A stretch of 64,000 bases of DNA from Sipunculus nudus (GCA_026874595.1 CM049319.1:20451601-20515600); one strand, 5' to 3'. Positions 46,081 through 59,657 are shown, counted from the first letter of the stretch. Notes: a model not told the origin generated them from the letters alone. Numbers and translations: made by a program.

Positions 46081-48067
46081 GTCTTTGGCCAATGTCTGTA
46101 CGAAATGACGAAATGATAAACGTAACGCTTTTGAATATAGGCTAACAAATTCCCAAAGAGACAAGTAAAGTTTACAGCCAGCGAAGAAAGGATCTGTGAT
46201 ATAGGTGTTCATATACAGTAGAATAACAATGATTGTGTATATACATGTACATGTTTACATGTAGGCGACTATATGGTTGATCGTTGAAAACAGATATGTA
46301 TGCAGATACACAGATAAATGTGTGCTGAATGCTTACGCCTTTTGCTCCAATATACGCATGCGTATAGGTACATATATATGTGCGTGTGGTCGCAGAGTTT
46401 TCTGTGTTTGCTTTATCGAAGACCAGAGGTCACGTGACCATTAGAGTAAATTAAGTTGTAGGTAAGATGATTGTATGTATTTGTATCAATTACATGCAAA
46501 TGCAGATTGACGAATAAACTGGACTTTCTTCAAGTACTATAGCTATATTCCACTACAACAACAGTCAACGACACTGAGAGAGCGTAGACCTCATCCATTA
46601 CTAGACGTTTATCTTGTTGATCAGTTCCCTATTAGGAGACAGATGTACAAGTATCCGGACCCGCTAAAAAACGTATTGAAAACCTAAACCACTCTTTAAG
46701 ATATCTTTTACACGAGTAAAGCACAAGCAGGCAAACACGCAGGGAAATAAACAGACAAACACTGACAGATGAAAACATGACCACCTTAAGCAAACGTAAT
46801 AAAGCAAACGAGCTTTTTTTGAAAATATAAATAAGGGTTGATAAGAGTGTAATCGTATGAAATAATATGTTTATTTTCCCAAACAGGCAAACATGGAAAA
46901 AGACTGACAGGTAATATAACATAACCAGTTTAGGCAGGCGTTATTACAAGGAAGCTTTTGAATCAAGTTTGTCAGCAGTGGTTATAAGTTCATTGATTGT
47001 ACAGTCAAAACAAGAAATAATTTAGAAGTTCTCTTTTGCCAACAATACTGCAAACAGATAAGATGTGCGAAGATTATGCAGTCACATCAAACATCTGAAA
47101 ATATCTGCGTGTGCCAATGTCATTTAACAAGCGATGACGTAAAATTTTTTTTATAAACAACATAATATGCTATACTGGAAGATTTGCGCCCTTTGAAAAT
47201 ACATGCATACCACGTTATATAAAGTGAAGTAATATGAGGTATTCAAATTGAATAACAGTGCATGTACCTTGTGTTATATCATATACGTTCTGTTTAACAG
47301 CTGTGTGTACCTTGTCGTTTAATTGATGATGGAGTGTACGTCTCGATAATAGCTGTACACGACCTCATATAAAAAAGTGATGACAGTACTCTACTACTTT
47401 ATATAATATGACGTTAATAACAGAGATTTAATCTGTATTTATCATGATTGACGATGGAGGCACCCAACCATAGTAACGCAACTCCCTTGTTGCCACGAAT
47501 CGGTAATGGGAGTTTATTTTTTTTTTGGTCTTTAAATGTATGGAACGATGCCAAATGTGTCCTTAGGGGGTTCATCTTCCATATTATTGCCTCACATATC
47601 ATGAGACATCTTGACAATGTATTTGCGAAAGAGCTACAGTAGCGTCACATTTCAGAAACTATGCCAGTGTACTCGCCCAGTGTGTCGGTACAAAACCCGG
47701 CCAATGTCCCGCGGACATGCTCCAACGCAAGAACGGGAAAAATGCTGCTTAATATGAGGAACGGTTGTCACGTGTCAATCACAAAACCTCCCATGGCCTT
47801 TTTTGATGCATTCTGCTTTTTCCTAATGATTAACTGACTGTAGCCACCTGCAGGCACGAAAAGTCACTTAATCTATGGCAGGTCGAAAGTCCTACACATA
47901 TAGCTAAGTGGTGTTGCCACTGGATACCATCATATTTCTGAGAAAAATGAGCCTTGCTATCATTGTAACGGACATAAAACTGTTACATATAACTTTTTCA
48001 GCGCAGTCCAAGTATCTGATTTGAAACACAACTGAAAAATGTTGGCAACAGGGAAGGTTTTAATTAC
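46077..48067. other. Non-coding stretch, nothing recognised
   Basis: Frames at 46632-46922 (minus) and 47414-47642 (both strands) have no recognised domain. Confidence 0.35.
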
Positions 48068-48133
48068 GTCAGTTATAGTGTTTTTGGTCGAAAAGGGCTC
48101 GGGATATAAATAGTCATTGTTCGCAGCCGCCAT
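48068..48133 (-). CDS. Candidate first exon, unknown product
   Basis: On the minus strand, GTCATGGCGGCTGCG opens a frame reading MAAANNDYLYPEPFSTKNTI-TD up to a possible donor TGAC|GTAATT (cut after 48068). ATGGCGGC is the YY1/TISU-type start context seen at many housekeeping promoters with short leaders. The amino-acid mix is protein-like for AT-rich DNA. Without splicing the frame runs 57 codons to a stop. I do not recognise the protein and found no second exon. A plus-strand TATAAATA at 48105 overlaps the frame and argues for an alternative reading. Confidence 0.28.
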
Positions 48134-49309
48134 GACTTTTGTAGTGAGACCGTTTTTGTCACGACTTGGTTTTAGCGCACTTATCCTCCATCAAAAAGGG
48201 ATATGCACGTGTTTAAACTGATACTTTAAGCATACAAACTTAATGTAACTTAACCCCGTCTGAATAAAACAAAATATCTGAGATTATAATACACGCCCCA
48301 TACAGCGACATTACATTCCGGTCGTTCCGGATCTCCTCTCTATAGATATATATTTAACCTTTTTGTAGAAGCAAAATTCTCCGGGTTACACCACCAGGGC
48401 TCACACAGAGCGTGGTATGGGAGCATGGTATCCCACTGCGCATCCAACTCCAAGTTTTAAATCTGCGACACCCCACTTGTGTTGGTCTGATTCTTGGCCC
48501 TGTGCCAGTCCTGGTGTCGAGATCCAGAAAAACTTCCTAATCAAAGCAGGGGTTTAAACAAAGGATATCTGAACGACTGCAGTATATAACCGCCGCGTGT
48601 TGAGTTTAAGATTTTTATGCCATATCCTTTTTTTTTACAGATAAACATCGTGTGGAGCTTATAGTCCCGTCCACATGTGCATATATACATGTGTAGTGAT
48701 GACTAAAATGTACTATCGGTAATATCTGACATTTTGGTCATCATTTGTGGCCTAGCCAGCTGCTTGAGTTGACAGTTTTTACTTATAAAATATACTCTAA
48801 ATTTCTCTGCTGTTACTGAAATAAGGTGAAACGCCTTTAACTTCTTGAATTAGATGTCTTACGCATGAAACCTACCACATGCTACAAAATAACTTATTTA
48901 GATCAAATAATAATTTAGTTAAAAATCATAGAACCCAGTTTATTTGACGTGTTCATACAAATTCATTCATTTGACACGCCATGTGATAATTTAACAGCGA
49001 AGCGTAATGCAGGGGCCGAACACGATTACAGAGAGCTATTATAGACGCATGAAGTTGTCCACGGTGTACGGAGTTTAATGTCTGTGTCACATATAGTATA
49101 TAGGTATATAAGGAATATAAAGACTGCCAAAGGTTATGCTCGTTTCAGCAAAACAAGATAAATAAATATTATATCATGAAAAGATAACAGGCTTCAGAAG
49201 GGAATTGTCATTATAAATGCTTCATATTGGAAATGGAGGTATTATTTAATACAGAGACAATTTCTGAATACTTGAAAAGATTGCTTCGATAACTATTCTA
49301 AGGAATCTA
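48134..49309. other. Non-coding stretch, nothing recognised
   Basis: No supported feature. On the plus strand a 28-codon frame starts at 48132 in good Kozak context (GCCGCCATGA), but lies only ~20 bp after a TATA-like motif. Confidence 0.35.
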
Positions 49310-49638
49310 TTCTAAGGAATGCAGCCCTCCGCCATGTGGGGGAACCTATAGTGGGGCGCTCCCAAAACTATGTTTGCTTTCACTTATTGAGCCTATATTT
49401 CCAGATTGATTCGAACATAAATTAATATTTCTTGATGACGTTCATTTAATTGGATCATATGCCGGATCCACAAAAAAAACAATCGATTATTCATTGACCC
49501 GTTCCTGAAATGCCCTGAAAATTACATGGGATTCCATTCATGACTGCGTGAGTTATGTTGTGAACAAACACACAGACATGCACATACAGAAACACATGCA
49601 CACACGAACGGAGATGGACGCTCACTCTCCTGGCGGCA
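49310..49638 (+). repeat. Dispersed ~320 bp repeat, copy 2 (pair with 36399-36720)
   Basis: Direct-orientation partner of 36399-36720, clearly diverged. TTCTAAGGAAT is itself duplicated at 49297 and 49310. Confidence 0.85.
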
Positions 49639-52554
49639 GCGATTATGGGAATATATTTAGAAAACACTTACCGTGCTGCGTTTGAGGGGCATCCTGGTAT
49701 AGCATGAAATATTTTATCGTGATTTCACAACCTTTATATTTGATATATAGAATGAATTGAAATCATCTATAACAATGGTTACGGCATAAATTTCCTAATT
49801 GCCTGTGAAAGAGGCTTCCATCAGTTATTCAAACGCCAAACATCATTCTTAGAGGGTATGTTAATTGTATTATGAACTCATGGTAACAGAAATGTAACCT
49901 TATAATAGCATTCTAACCAACAGGTGGGCGGAAATTGACACAGAACACGTGCTGTTATAGCAACAAAAAATACGTATACGTCAGCACAACAGGTGTTTTA
50001 TGGAGTGAACATGAAGTGCAGTTGTATTTCATAGTATTGTCAATTTCAGCAGGTCGGTGTTTCTGTGGAGGGGGGGGGGGGGGGTGTGGAATTTATCACA
50101 CATGTTAGGCTTGCATATCTATTGTTGTACTGAAAAATATTTTAGTATACTAGTTTTACAAACTGTTGTTGAGCTACATATTTATTTAATAACAAGCATT
50201 TTCAACACAGGATTTAGCATTGAAATTTAAAATATTTTTTGCATATACCGTTTCTTGCCTGAATATATGTTTTGCAACTAGCTGGCCCTAATAACCAGTA
50301 CCCCGTATCATATATGCGGGTAGTGTGGGAATCATCATTGTTTTGCTAATCCTAATACTACCTAATGTTGCGTTCAAAGAGCCGATGGGAAGCTTTCATA
50401 AAGCAACACCACCAAAATCAACCATATCGCACAGGGGGGGGGGGGGTCTATTTTTATTTGACAAATGTAACCATCAAATGTAGGACATTGTTGTGGTTTA
50501 GTTCTCTCCGAAATTAGTTCAGCAAATTATCTCTCCCATATTTATAATTAACTAACCCAGAATAAAAAAGGTAAAAAATAATTACATTGGATCTATTTCA
50601 TGGTTTTGTGACAAAAAACAATTTGAAGCAATATTTATGATGTCGTCAGTAAAGTAACTGCAGCTCTTCGCAACCAGACACAACACCTTAATGTGCAAAC
50701 AAAAAACATGGCGACAGGAAGGTTTTTCTATGCGTGGTTAGAAGTTAAGCTGTTTTACTAAATACATATAACGCTCACAACCATGATATACTTAATTAAT
50801 CACGATAGCCTGTAAATGAATGGCAAATATAGTTTAATAACGCTTATGTATGCTTTGAGTGAACATAATTTCTCCCCGGGTTCTCCCCCCTAGTTAAAAG
50901 GACAGCTGCCGAAATGTACCGCTTTTCCCTAAGGAGTGTACAACTCTTTGTTAATAAAACCACGCTGGGAATCGGTACTCGACGCTTGATTTTTTTATCC
51001 TATGGTAGTCTTCCCTAATTGACATATGTTTTGCCATTTATCACTTAAACTGCAGCTGGATCCTGCCCTGGGTCACATTTGATTTCCTCGGTGGCAGCGG
51101 TTAAAAATCCGAAAGCGATTCTGGGTTGAGTAAGGGAAGTAAGATACACGAACTATTTCCTAGTGATAAAAATATAATGTATTAATTCTTTCTTAAGGTC
51201 ATGATTCGTGAAATATTCCTAGCTCCGATAACAGAAATCCTGAACTCCAGATCGTTCAATAATTACATTAATGCAATTTATTTCCTTGTAATTTTCTCTA
51301 TCTTCGTACAATACACATTGCCATTTATGGACCACGAACCTGTCTATAAAAGTATTCAATAGATCTCACTCGTACATAACGTGTGGATAAAATAACTACA
51401 CTTTTCGATCTTGCAAGATGTTGCAAACTGAAAGTACAGTTGGAGTTCATATATGTGAATAGAATGAAAGTTCGCATGCTGGATCAGAAATATATTTACT
51501 TTTGAACATACCTTTCATAAATGTTATACTGAGTAAATATAGCCAGTTGCTGAAATAAAATGTTTGCGTGGGCGCTAAGTATCCGCGCAGATGTAGTGTG
51601 ATTTACATAAAAAAAAAAAACAATTTTTTTGTAACTACTGTCTGTGTCGGATGTTTCTATCCACTTAACAGACCAGACTGGTCCTGTCTGCCGGCAAAAG
51701 CAATGGTAATACTAGTTTAATGACCGCTGCGCATTAATTTTTGTCTTTTTTTTTCCGTTGTTGATGATCGGCCTAGTTCAGAATCCATTTGTTTCTGCTG
51801 TAGCGTTTTTGGGTACATTGATAAAGCATACCTTTATATATAATTCCTATAATTAAATATTACGTGTTTGCCTGCGTTTACGTGAGTGGGGGAGAACACC
51901 GAAGCAGCAGACATGGCACTTACAATGCCGCACACGATAACTAGCGCCACCTGTCCGTCAGCAAAGGTTTTAAAGAAGTGCGCAATGGTGTATGCACTGC
52001 CCTCGTGCGGCGATAATTTGAACCTCGTTAGGAGTAAAATTTACTGATGAATGGTAAAAGTCGGATTTGGAAACTAATTTAAAAAGGAAATCTAGAGGTT
52101 TGCAAGCCTCCTGGTCAATGGAAAGCTGAGGTCAATGTTAAATGTTAACAGCACATGCAAATCTATCATCTGTCCGCCAACTCTGACCTAAGGCCAGTCA
52201 ATGAAAAACAACTATATAGATAATCTCGTAATCTCGTAAAGTCTCGGTTTTTCAAACCATGCCGTTTTATACCATATATATACTGAGTGTCAAACACGTA
52301 GAAACATGTAATTATAATGCACATGCATTTCCGCACATGCATCGCTTACGTCGTTCATTAAGTCATTTCAGTCATTTCATGATGGCTTGGCTGATACACA
52401 AACACTATACTATGCTATAATAATAGCTCTAATTAAGAAGTAGTCAACTGGAAATTAATTTGACGGCTGTTCAATAGCCTTTGCCCTGTATTCTTTTCCG
52501 TTATTTATTCACTTTATTGCACATTACATATGTCTATACATGTATATGTACGAA
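49639..52554. other. Non-coding stretch with two G runs
   Basis: G-runs lie at about 50070-50083 and 50436-50446. A 43-codon frame at 51913-52047 (starts MALTMPHTITS) has no recognised domain. No mobile element was recognised. Confidence 0.35.
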
Positions 52555-52680
<126 letters not shown>

Positions 52681-53120
52681 TTATATACACGTATACACAC
52701 GTGTGAGTTAAGCATGTGTATAATATATAAATAATATGAAAATAAATAAAATATGACAACAAATATGTTAAGCAATGACACACACATGTATATTTATATG
52801 AGAGAGAAGGTGTATGTGTTTAAATAAAAGGTCAAATATACATGCGTATGGTTGCATGGTATTGGTGAATTACAAGTTGTTTGTCTTTCTGGTATAAACT
52901 TGTATCTGTTCGAGTGGCCTGAGTGGCCGTGTTTGCTAGTTGCCACTTATAGGGTTTTTTCTTCTTCTCTGGCCCGTGACGATTATATATATAAACACCT
53001 CGGTTATCTGACACGCTCAGACTTGTCGCGGAATGGAATGTTGAGGGGCCAGATAAAAGCAGCCAATCCGTTCATATGGTAACACCGCCAGAACTCCGAG
53101 TCTCTGGTCTATTATTTATC

Positions 53121-53176
53121 CGCGAGGGTTTCAAATTCGGGATATTCGCGGAAATGGTGAAATTCGCGAAAAACAG
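53121..53176 (-). repeat. TTCGCGAAT-rich dispersed repeat, copy 2
   Basis: Reverse complement of 40329-40382: CGCGAGGGTTTCAAATTCGG, GATATTCGCGG and AAATTCGCGAAAAA. Confidence 0.8.
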
Positions 53177-54362
53177 TTGAACATGATTGACCACATTAGT
53201 CACTTATATAAGGTTTCCGATTATACTCATATTTATGAGAAAATCATATAATCTATCTCATCCGAACTTTATCACTGGTAAGGGACAAAGTAACTTTTGC
53301 CCCTCTCACTTTTTAGGGGAATAAAACATATATATTTAATTTTTAATGTCGAGATTTAAGAGTATAGTTTTATGGTTTTCCTTAAACACATTGTAAATAA
53401 TATTATTTTCATGTAATGAAAATATATATTTCGGAATACATGGTGCTTGTGAAGAAAAGTATGATATTTTGGGAGATGGAATTTGTCCTGTTGGTCATAG
53501 GGAAGGGATTAACCGGGGAGATTTGAGGGTTTGTCCTTTGTCCGGGGTGGGGGGGGGGGGGGGGGAGGGGAAGGGGGAGGTAGGGGGGGGGGGGGGAGGG
53601 GGTGCTATATTACACATGTGTGTTCTCTGTAAACAAGGCCCATATGCTTTTAAGTACTGGTGAAATCGCAAAAACAATGAAATATTAGAGAAGGAAATAC
53701 TGGGATATTTTAACCTCGATATTATGAAGCCAACTACAGTATTAATTTCAAATAATTGAGCTCATAGGCAACGCCAGTAATTAAGGGTCTGCTTTAGCAA
53801 TTATCCTGAATGGCCATTTTGTCTCATATCATGACTAATTTTTTTCTGAGATATTTAAAAGATGTCATGATATATACCGATTACAATAATAATACATTTA
53901 TGTTTTATAGGCAAATTAATGAATCTACCCCGTGAAATACAATATACATATATATTGCATTTAGAAAATATTGCTTTTAGAAAAAAAAACAGTTACAACT
54001 ATCATAGATTTATATATGCACAATACCCCTCCTATTATTCAAATATATAATCAAAATAGCGGCCAAATAAAATGATGATTTAAACATGATCAAGACATGT
54101 TACACCATACAAATAAATATTTATTATACATGCATATATGTCAGTATGTTTCTAAATTGTTAATATATAAGCTTAAGAACACATATGCTTAATATTAATG
54201 ATATTATTTTATAGGGCATAGCACAACCAAATTATTTTCAGTTAATTTAATGATTTCACTTTAACCTTAGGGAGTTATAATATGTATGATTTATATTATA
54301 TTCCATTTTATATTATATTAAGCTATAAGGTACAAGTGTAAGGTGTCTATTGGAATAAATAA

Positions 54363-54365
<3 letters not shown>
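53177..54365. other. Non-coding stretch with a G-rich tract
   Basis: A G/GA-rich tract at 53543-53600 includes G runs of about 15 and 12 and could form G-quadruplexes. Gly-rich and Pro-rich frames over it are artefacts. The rest is AT-rich with no gene. Confidence 0.5.

Positions 54366-54402
<37 letters not shown>
54366..54402. repeat. (TA)n microsatellite
   Basis: About 37 bp of alternating TA. Confidence 0.93.
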
Positions 54403-54404
<2 letters not shown>

Positions 54405-54476
54405 CACCTATATTTCAATATTATGTTTAATATTTATACTAAATATACACATGCGCTTATGTAGTTTGTAAACTGG

Positions 54477-54478
<2 letters not shown>

Positions 54479-54516
<38 letters not shown>
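54479..54516. repeat. (TA)n microsatellite
   Basis: About 38 bp of alternating TA. Confidence 0.93.
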
Positions 54517-54519
<3 letters not shown>

Positions 54520-55164
54520 ATTTTATACATACAGGGATGTTAGCATGTAACAGTAGCTGCTAACAACGGCGAGGTTCTGTCGCTCGCTTAACGATCAATG
54601 TCTTCAAGTGCATATTTATTCAAGGGTTTGCCAGTCAGACATGCGGACCGTTGTCACGTGACACCTGCCACGCTGCACGATTCTGGCCCTTGATCAGGCG
54701 CTAGGTGCAGACTAGCCTGCCGAGCCAGGGTTCGAAAACAACCAGTCTTGTTGTCGATCTATTACATCATTTTATTATAAAGATCCCCGGTTTATTTAGT
54801 GATATGAGGTAATGCAGTAAAATCAGGGGAATAAACCGAGCCATTGTTGGTAAAAGCTGGCCGATGGTTATTGGTTACATCGTACTCATTTCAATCATGT
54901 ATTTAATCATCATTTTCTCCTACCACAATCGAACGTGGAATGATATTGACTTAAAAAAAATAAAATAAATATCACGGTTTTCTATCACGTTAAATGAAAA
55001 CTAGTTTGTTAAGGAATATGTGCATACATGTCCGAATAGTTTTTATTAAATTTAGGCCTTTAATTTTTGCTCTAAATCTCTGAAGATTAGGATTTAAAAT
55101 TTATTTACATGTAAACAGGATATTACAAAATGTAATAATAATCTTTTATAGTCTGTGTATAAAG

Positions 55165-55310
55165 TTTTAAAAATAATGTATTATGTTTCGAACATATGTG
55201 AATTCTAAATCAGATTAAGGTTTATAATATTTCATATTAAACTCATGATTGGAACTAAAGTCTTAAAATCTAATTATTAAATTGTTCATTTCCTGCATAT
55301 AAATATTATT
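55165..55310 (+). repeat. Dispersed AT-rich repeat (pair with 13305-13440)
   Basis: Direct-orientation match to 13305-13440. (TA)n tracts lie within about 200 bp of both copies. Confidence 0.5.
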
Positions 55311-55451
55311 CTCTGAATATCAGTGGGATGATAAGATTGACCATCCACCCTTGCTAAAAAAATGTGTGTGTGAGCGAGGGGGGATATATTCTAAAAAGTG
55401 GGGAGTTTCACCCCTATATTGACCCCCTGATACCATCCACCTGAACTTGAC

Positions 55452-55452
<1 letters not shown>

Positions 55453-55489
<37 letters not shown>

Positions 55490-55528
55490 GTGTGTATTTA
55501 TGAGTATATATGTATTAGTATATATATA

Positions 55529-55569
<41 letters not shown>

Positions 55570-55572
55570 GTA
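55453..55572. repeat. (TA)n microsatellite cluster
   Basis: Two TA tracts (55453-55484 and 55530-55572) are separated by TGTGTGTATTTATGAG-type DNA. Confidence 0.93.
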
Positions 55573-56394
55573 TACATTTATGTGTCAAAATATGGTGAAT
55601 GGAATCAGGGGCGCTTATAAACCATTGAACCATTAATTAAACCAGAAAAGAAAAAGGAATATTAATTAAAAAAATAGATTGACAGGTGAAGAATTTAATC
55701 TGTAAAATATACATAATATGTCCGTATTTCCCGGCTAGCTTACTTACTCAAATACCGGGATTTTAATTCAGAATTTTATATCAAGTGTGCATGTATATTG
55801 ATCATATTTTATTATTTATATACAGAGAACACAAAGAATAGGTGGGAGAGTAGGTTATTCTTGTAATAAAACTATGAACACCGTGATTATTATTTTTTAA
55901 TTAAGGAATAATAAACATTAACCTTGTCGTCTTATTATTTTAGAGAGCTTTAATTTCAACAAGGATAAAATCTGCTCAAAATGATAGCACCTTTTTTTGG
56001 ACTGTTTATTTTTTTTTACAGTGAACAGCATATGGCCTGTCGAGGGAGGCGGCATATATTTACAAAATGTACTTCCAGCGGCCTGCGGGTACGAGCTAAT
56101 TGATGTAGGCATGGCAACCACTGTATGGAAGCCCCACCTCATTTGCATACGTTCTTGTAGCGAATTGACAATATCCCGGTCCTATATATGGCCAGAGGTG
56201 GGGACGAGGATATATATATTTTATTGCGCGCCAGCTTTTGCCATGTTTCGGTCTCTCAATGACATATCTTTTATTTATTTCATGTATTCAAGAAATTAAT
56301 ATATCCATTTCTCACGCAAAGTCAAAGTGAAGGCACTTCTAATAATTTGGTATATATGGTGAAATATCATTAATATTATTGACACATTATTAAT

Positions 56395-56425
<31 letters not shown>

Positions 56426-56801
56426 TTACTATCAAATAGCTGAGTGCATTTAGCGATCATTTATACATAGTAAATGGACATTCGTATATGTTACAGTCTA
56501 AATGTAAAATCAGTCCATTGTAAATTGCCTGAAATGTTTAGTGCCTGATTCACTCAGGCAATTTATAAAATGACTGAAATTTACAGGTATTTTATAAATT
56601 GACTGAAAAATCAGCAAGTTTATTTGACACATTGAATGAAATGTAAAAAGAATGAAATAGTTTGATTTTATGATATGGAGTAAGTCGTAAAATCTCGGCT
56701 TTTCAACCCACGCCGTTAGCTTCATTCTTACCACATTCACCTGATGATCGGGTCGCATCCCTTGAAACAGACTGTTGTGAATTTACAGTGTTGTTTTTCT
56801 T

Positions 56802-56804
<3 letters not shown>
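55573..56804. other. Non-coding stretch with octamer-like site
   Basis: ATTTGCAT (56140-56147) is a POU octamer match; CCTATATATGG (about 56180) is close to a CArG box. An (ATT)n tract lies at about 56388-56428. No gene could be attached to these sites. Confidence 0.35.
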
Positions 56805-56856
<52 letters not shown>

Positions 56857-56942
56857 ATATAGTTATAAAATTGGCACATCCCTGCCATTGCCTGAACCTG
56901 CTTCCCTCTCCTCTCTCTCTCTCTCTCTCTCTCCCCCCCCAC
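56805..56942. repeat. (TA)n and (CT)n microsatellites
   Basis: TA at 56805-56854 and CT at about 56910-56932, followed by a C8 run. Confidence 0.95.
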
Positions 56943-58192
56943 ACTCTCCCACACACACAAACACACATTACAGTAAAATGATGTATGGTGCCAATTTCTT
57001 TTACTTATATGTTTAATGTAGAAACAAACGGATCGCTGACCTACATTAATCTTTGGAAGCTGAGTTAAACTTTAGCGCAACAGTGCTTTTTATGATATAT
57101 GTTTTCGTCAGTGTCTTTATGTAGAGGTTCGTTATCATGGAATGTGATTTTATTTTCAATTTTGTTGGTTCCATTAATAAGGTTAAGTTGCCAGACCTAA
57201 CCACAAGAAAACCAAAATTTTTATCACGTTTTATTTGGGAAAAACATGTTAGCACTCTACAACAAAAAATATTTTTCATTTTTGTTTCACAATATTTTTT
57301 CACAAATTTTATATATACTTCGCCACTGTATTTGAAAAGTTCTGCATAATCCTAAGCTTGCAACGTAAATCCCACCAATATACGTATCTTCGTTGAAAAA
57401 ATAGGCCTTCGAATGGAAAACCTAATTTTCTTGGAAAATACATTTATTTAAATACCCATAGAATAAGGCAACACATTTCTTTATATTCTTTCTTAATTTT
57501 ATTACATCCAGAAAATTACTAATCACAATTATACGCAATAATCCATTTTTTTTGTAAATAATTAAAGGCTTGGGAAAAAAAGAGAAGAAACCTGTCTTTA
57601 ACTGGATGCATTTTGAAGGTTCTAGATATAAAGGGGAAATCTAAGCACATCATGTGTACCGGAGACCCAGCATCCCTCAAAACTTGGTAAGTGTGACAAT
57701 TTAATCCATACACATTTTATACATATATACAGGTATAAATAACGGTAACACTGGTTTCCATTAAAAAGAACATACAGCATAAATCCATGGGTTCAAAATT
57801 ACAGAAACAAATTGCATCTGTTCGTGTTTTTGTTGTCTGATAATAGCTTTACTGAAGCTTAAGTTAAGGTAAAACAATGATTTCCACGACATTTTGGGTT
57901 GCTTTGGCATGGCCCAGAGAAGACCGCATTATAGTTTGTGCGGATCCATTAAGACTGTTTTGCTTTGGCGGAGGCATGCGCTTCATGGAGTTCCATTCTA
58001 GTTTATTTTCTTGAAAGTCTAAAAATTTCACTTTGGTCTTCAAGAAAAAAAGGTATTCCAAGTGATATAAGAAATACTGAAATACTGTTCAATATTATTA
58101 TGGTATTCTTCATGATATATGTTCGCGTGAAACACTCCCTACGCGAGTTCATCAAAAGACAACCTCGTTATCACCAAGACTTGGTCGATGCA
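56943..58192. other. Non-coding stretch; 3' flank of the 58.2 kb gene
   Basis: No separate gene recognised. On the minus strand AATAAA at 58002-58007 lies about 190 bp past the stop codon of the next gene and could be its polyadenylation signal. Frames at 57046-57349 and 57519-57713 lack domains. Confidence 0.4.
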
Positions 58193-58783
58193 TTACTGTA
58201 CTGCGCACCAACCAGACTGATCTCCCAACATAGGAGAGGGATTAGGTTGGACGCCAGGCTGCTTGTCGTTACCTATAACGTAATCAGAAAACATAAACAT
58301 AACTTTTTTTACCCGCCATTTATATTATTTACGGTTTATATTAATTTTATGAGAGACCCAGTAATATTTTCCATCATGAATATTGTAATTATCCAACAAA
58401 CCATTTTTTATTTAAGAAGATTTCGATTTTAACTTTTTTTTATAAGTATGCTTTACAGTGTTTCTGTTATTTAGCAAAGGGAAAAAAACCAAGTATACAT
58501 ACGCATATTTTATGGACTTTTTTATCGGTATATATTTTTAATGAGTCAGTGAAATATTTTAGTTTAATTTGTATTTGCTATATTTATAAATAATCATTTA
58601 TTTATTTAATATATATCTTTCAAAATAAGAAAAATTCGGAAGTCGATTTTTTTGTGCTCGTTCAAAGGAATTACAGTTCATGCCATTGATGAAACATTTA
58701 GAAATATACAGAAGACTGAACTGAAAAAATATACCTGGTTGTTCCTTTGGATCATTGTCCTTGGGTGGATTTTCTTGTGGCAT
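58193..58783 (-). CDS. Two-exon CaaX microprotein gene, copy B (42 aa, ends CAVQ)
   Basis: Exon 1 is 58783-58735 (MPQENPPKDNDPKEQP, donor CCAG|GTATAT). The intron is 462 bp. Exon 2 is 58272-58193 (acceptor TTACGTTATAG, phase 1), reading NDKQPGVQPNPSPMLGDQSG, WCAVQ and TAA. The product is small, hydrophilic and proline-rich, with no signal peptide or membrane segment. Its last four residues, CAVQ, form a CaaX box; Gln at the end favours farnesyltransferase. It would thus be a lipid-anchored peptide on cytoplasmic membrane faces. Copy A, about 3.5 kb away on the same strand, has the same start motif, intron phase and C-terminal W-C box. Minus-strand CCAAT (about 58948) lies upstream. I do not recognise the family. 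Function is unknown and transcription is unproven. Confidence 0.58.
58273..58734 (-). other. Predicted intron of CaaX gene B
   Basis: GT at 58734-58733 and AG at 58274-58273 on the minus strand, phase 1. Reading through the intron instead gives a longer frame with no recognised domain. Confidence 0.5.
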
Positions 58784-59020
58784 TTTGAAAGGTAAACAAA
58801 GTTTTTCGCCAATGAATCTTTCAGTTTCTTGAAACGCTTTAGTCAAATTCAGCGAACGTTTCGCTAAAACAGCCAAGCATTATCGAAATGAGTTTGGGTA
58901 TTTCCGAGGTTACAGGACTGTAGATGGAGAAGATAACGCGTTTGTCTCTTATTGGCCGAAACGTGACCTTTTCCGACCAGCAGCCAGTGGCTGAATCCGG
59001 AGATAAGCCAATCTAGGGTG
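58784..59020 (-). promoter_or_regulatory. Presumed 5' region of CaaX gene B
   Basis: On the minus strand it contains GGCCAATAAG (CCAAT box, about 58948) and GAAACGTTCG (58854-58863). The same GAAACGTTCG ten-mer occurs upstream of gene A (62383-62392), which supports a common origin. No strong TATA box. Confidence 0.35.
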
Positions 59021-59657
59021 TGTTAATTCAGGACCAGCAATGATGCAATCGATGGTTTATAATCTGTGAAACAAGCAACCTTGCGCGGCATTCTAATGAG
59101 TGGCAGCAGTGTCTAAGTATACTAAAATTTAATACACAGTCCTGTCATTGGTCGTGACATCCGTTGGAAATAAAACTTTGTAACAGAAAAACAGTTTGCA
59201 TTGTTGGTGCCAAGCTTCGATTTTTCCTTCTTTCATGATTTCTAGGGATAGTGATACTCGAAAGAAAAGTGTTATACATTTCATACTTCATCGTGTTTCA
59301 AAGGATTTTTTTTATATTAAATAAGCTTTCATTCAATTCACAGTCTGGCCATCCTTTTAACTACTAGGCTTTATTTGTGGTATTTTTTTAAGATAAGCTG
59401 CGTTTCCGGATTTATATTAAGGCTTTTTTTGGGGTTTGTGGTACGGATGTGCTTTGTCGATGACTTTGAGTTTCTAGCTAATTGACTTAAGGGACTATTT
59501 CGATATATGATGTCATGACCTAAAGATAATTCTATGGAACTTTTACTTAAAAAAATCAAGAAAACGCTGATATCACGGAACACAGGAAGTTCCTTTTGCT
59601 TATATCCACAAGTTTATAAAATATGAGGGAACGCCAAAAAAATCTAAACACATTTAA
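59021..59657. other. Non-coding stretch, nothing recognised
   Basis: No supported gene. The minus-strand frame 59371-59583 has no recognised domain. Confidence 0.35.

Noticed and set aside
48105-48215. Plus-strand TATAAATA followed by a Kozak-type ATG and 28 codons
   Set aside because: The ATG is only about 20 bp past the TATA motif, so it would lie upstream of the expected start site. The minus-strand reading is more protein-like.
53469-53677. Gly-rich and Pro-rich open frames
   Set aside because: They are caused by the G-rich tract; no signal or domain.
57965-58432. 155-codon plus-strand open frame, the longest in the window
   Set aside because: It runs antisense to the predicted second exon of the 58.2 kb CaaX gene, has no recognised domain, and its composition changes abruptly along its length.
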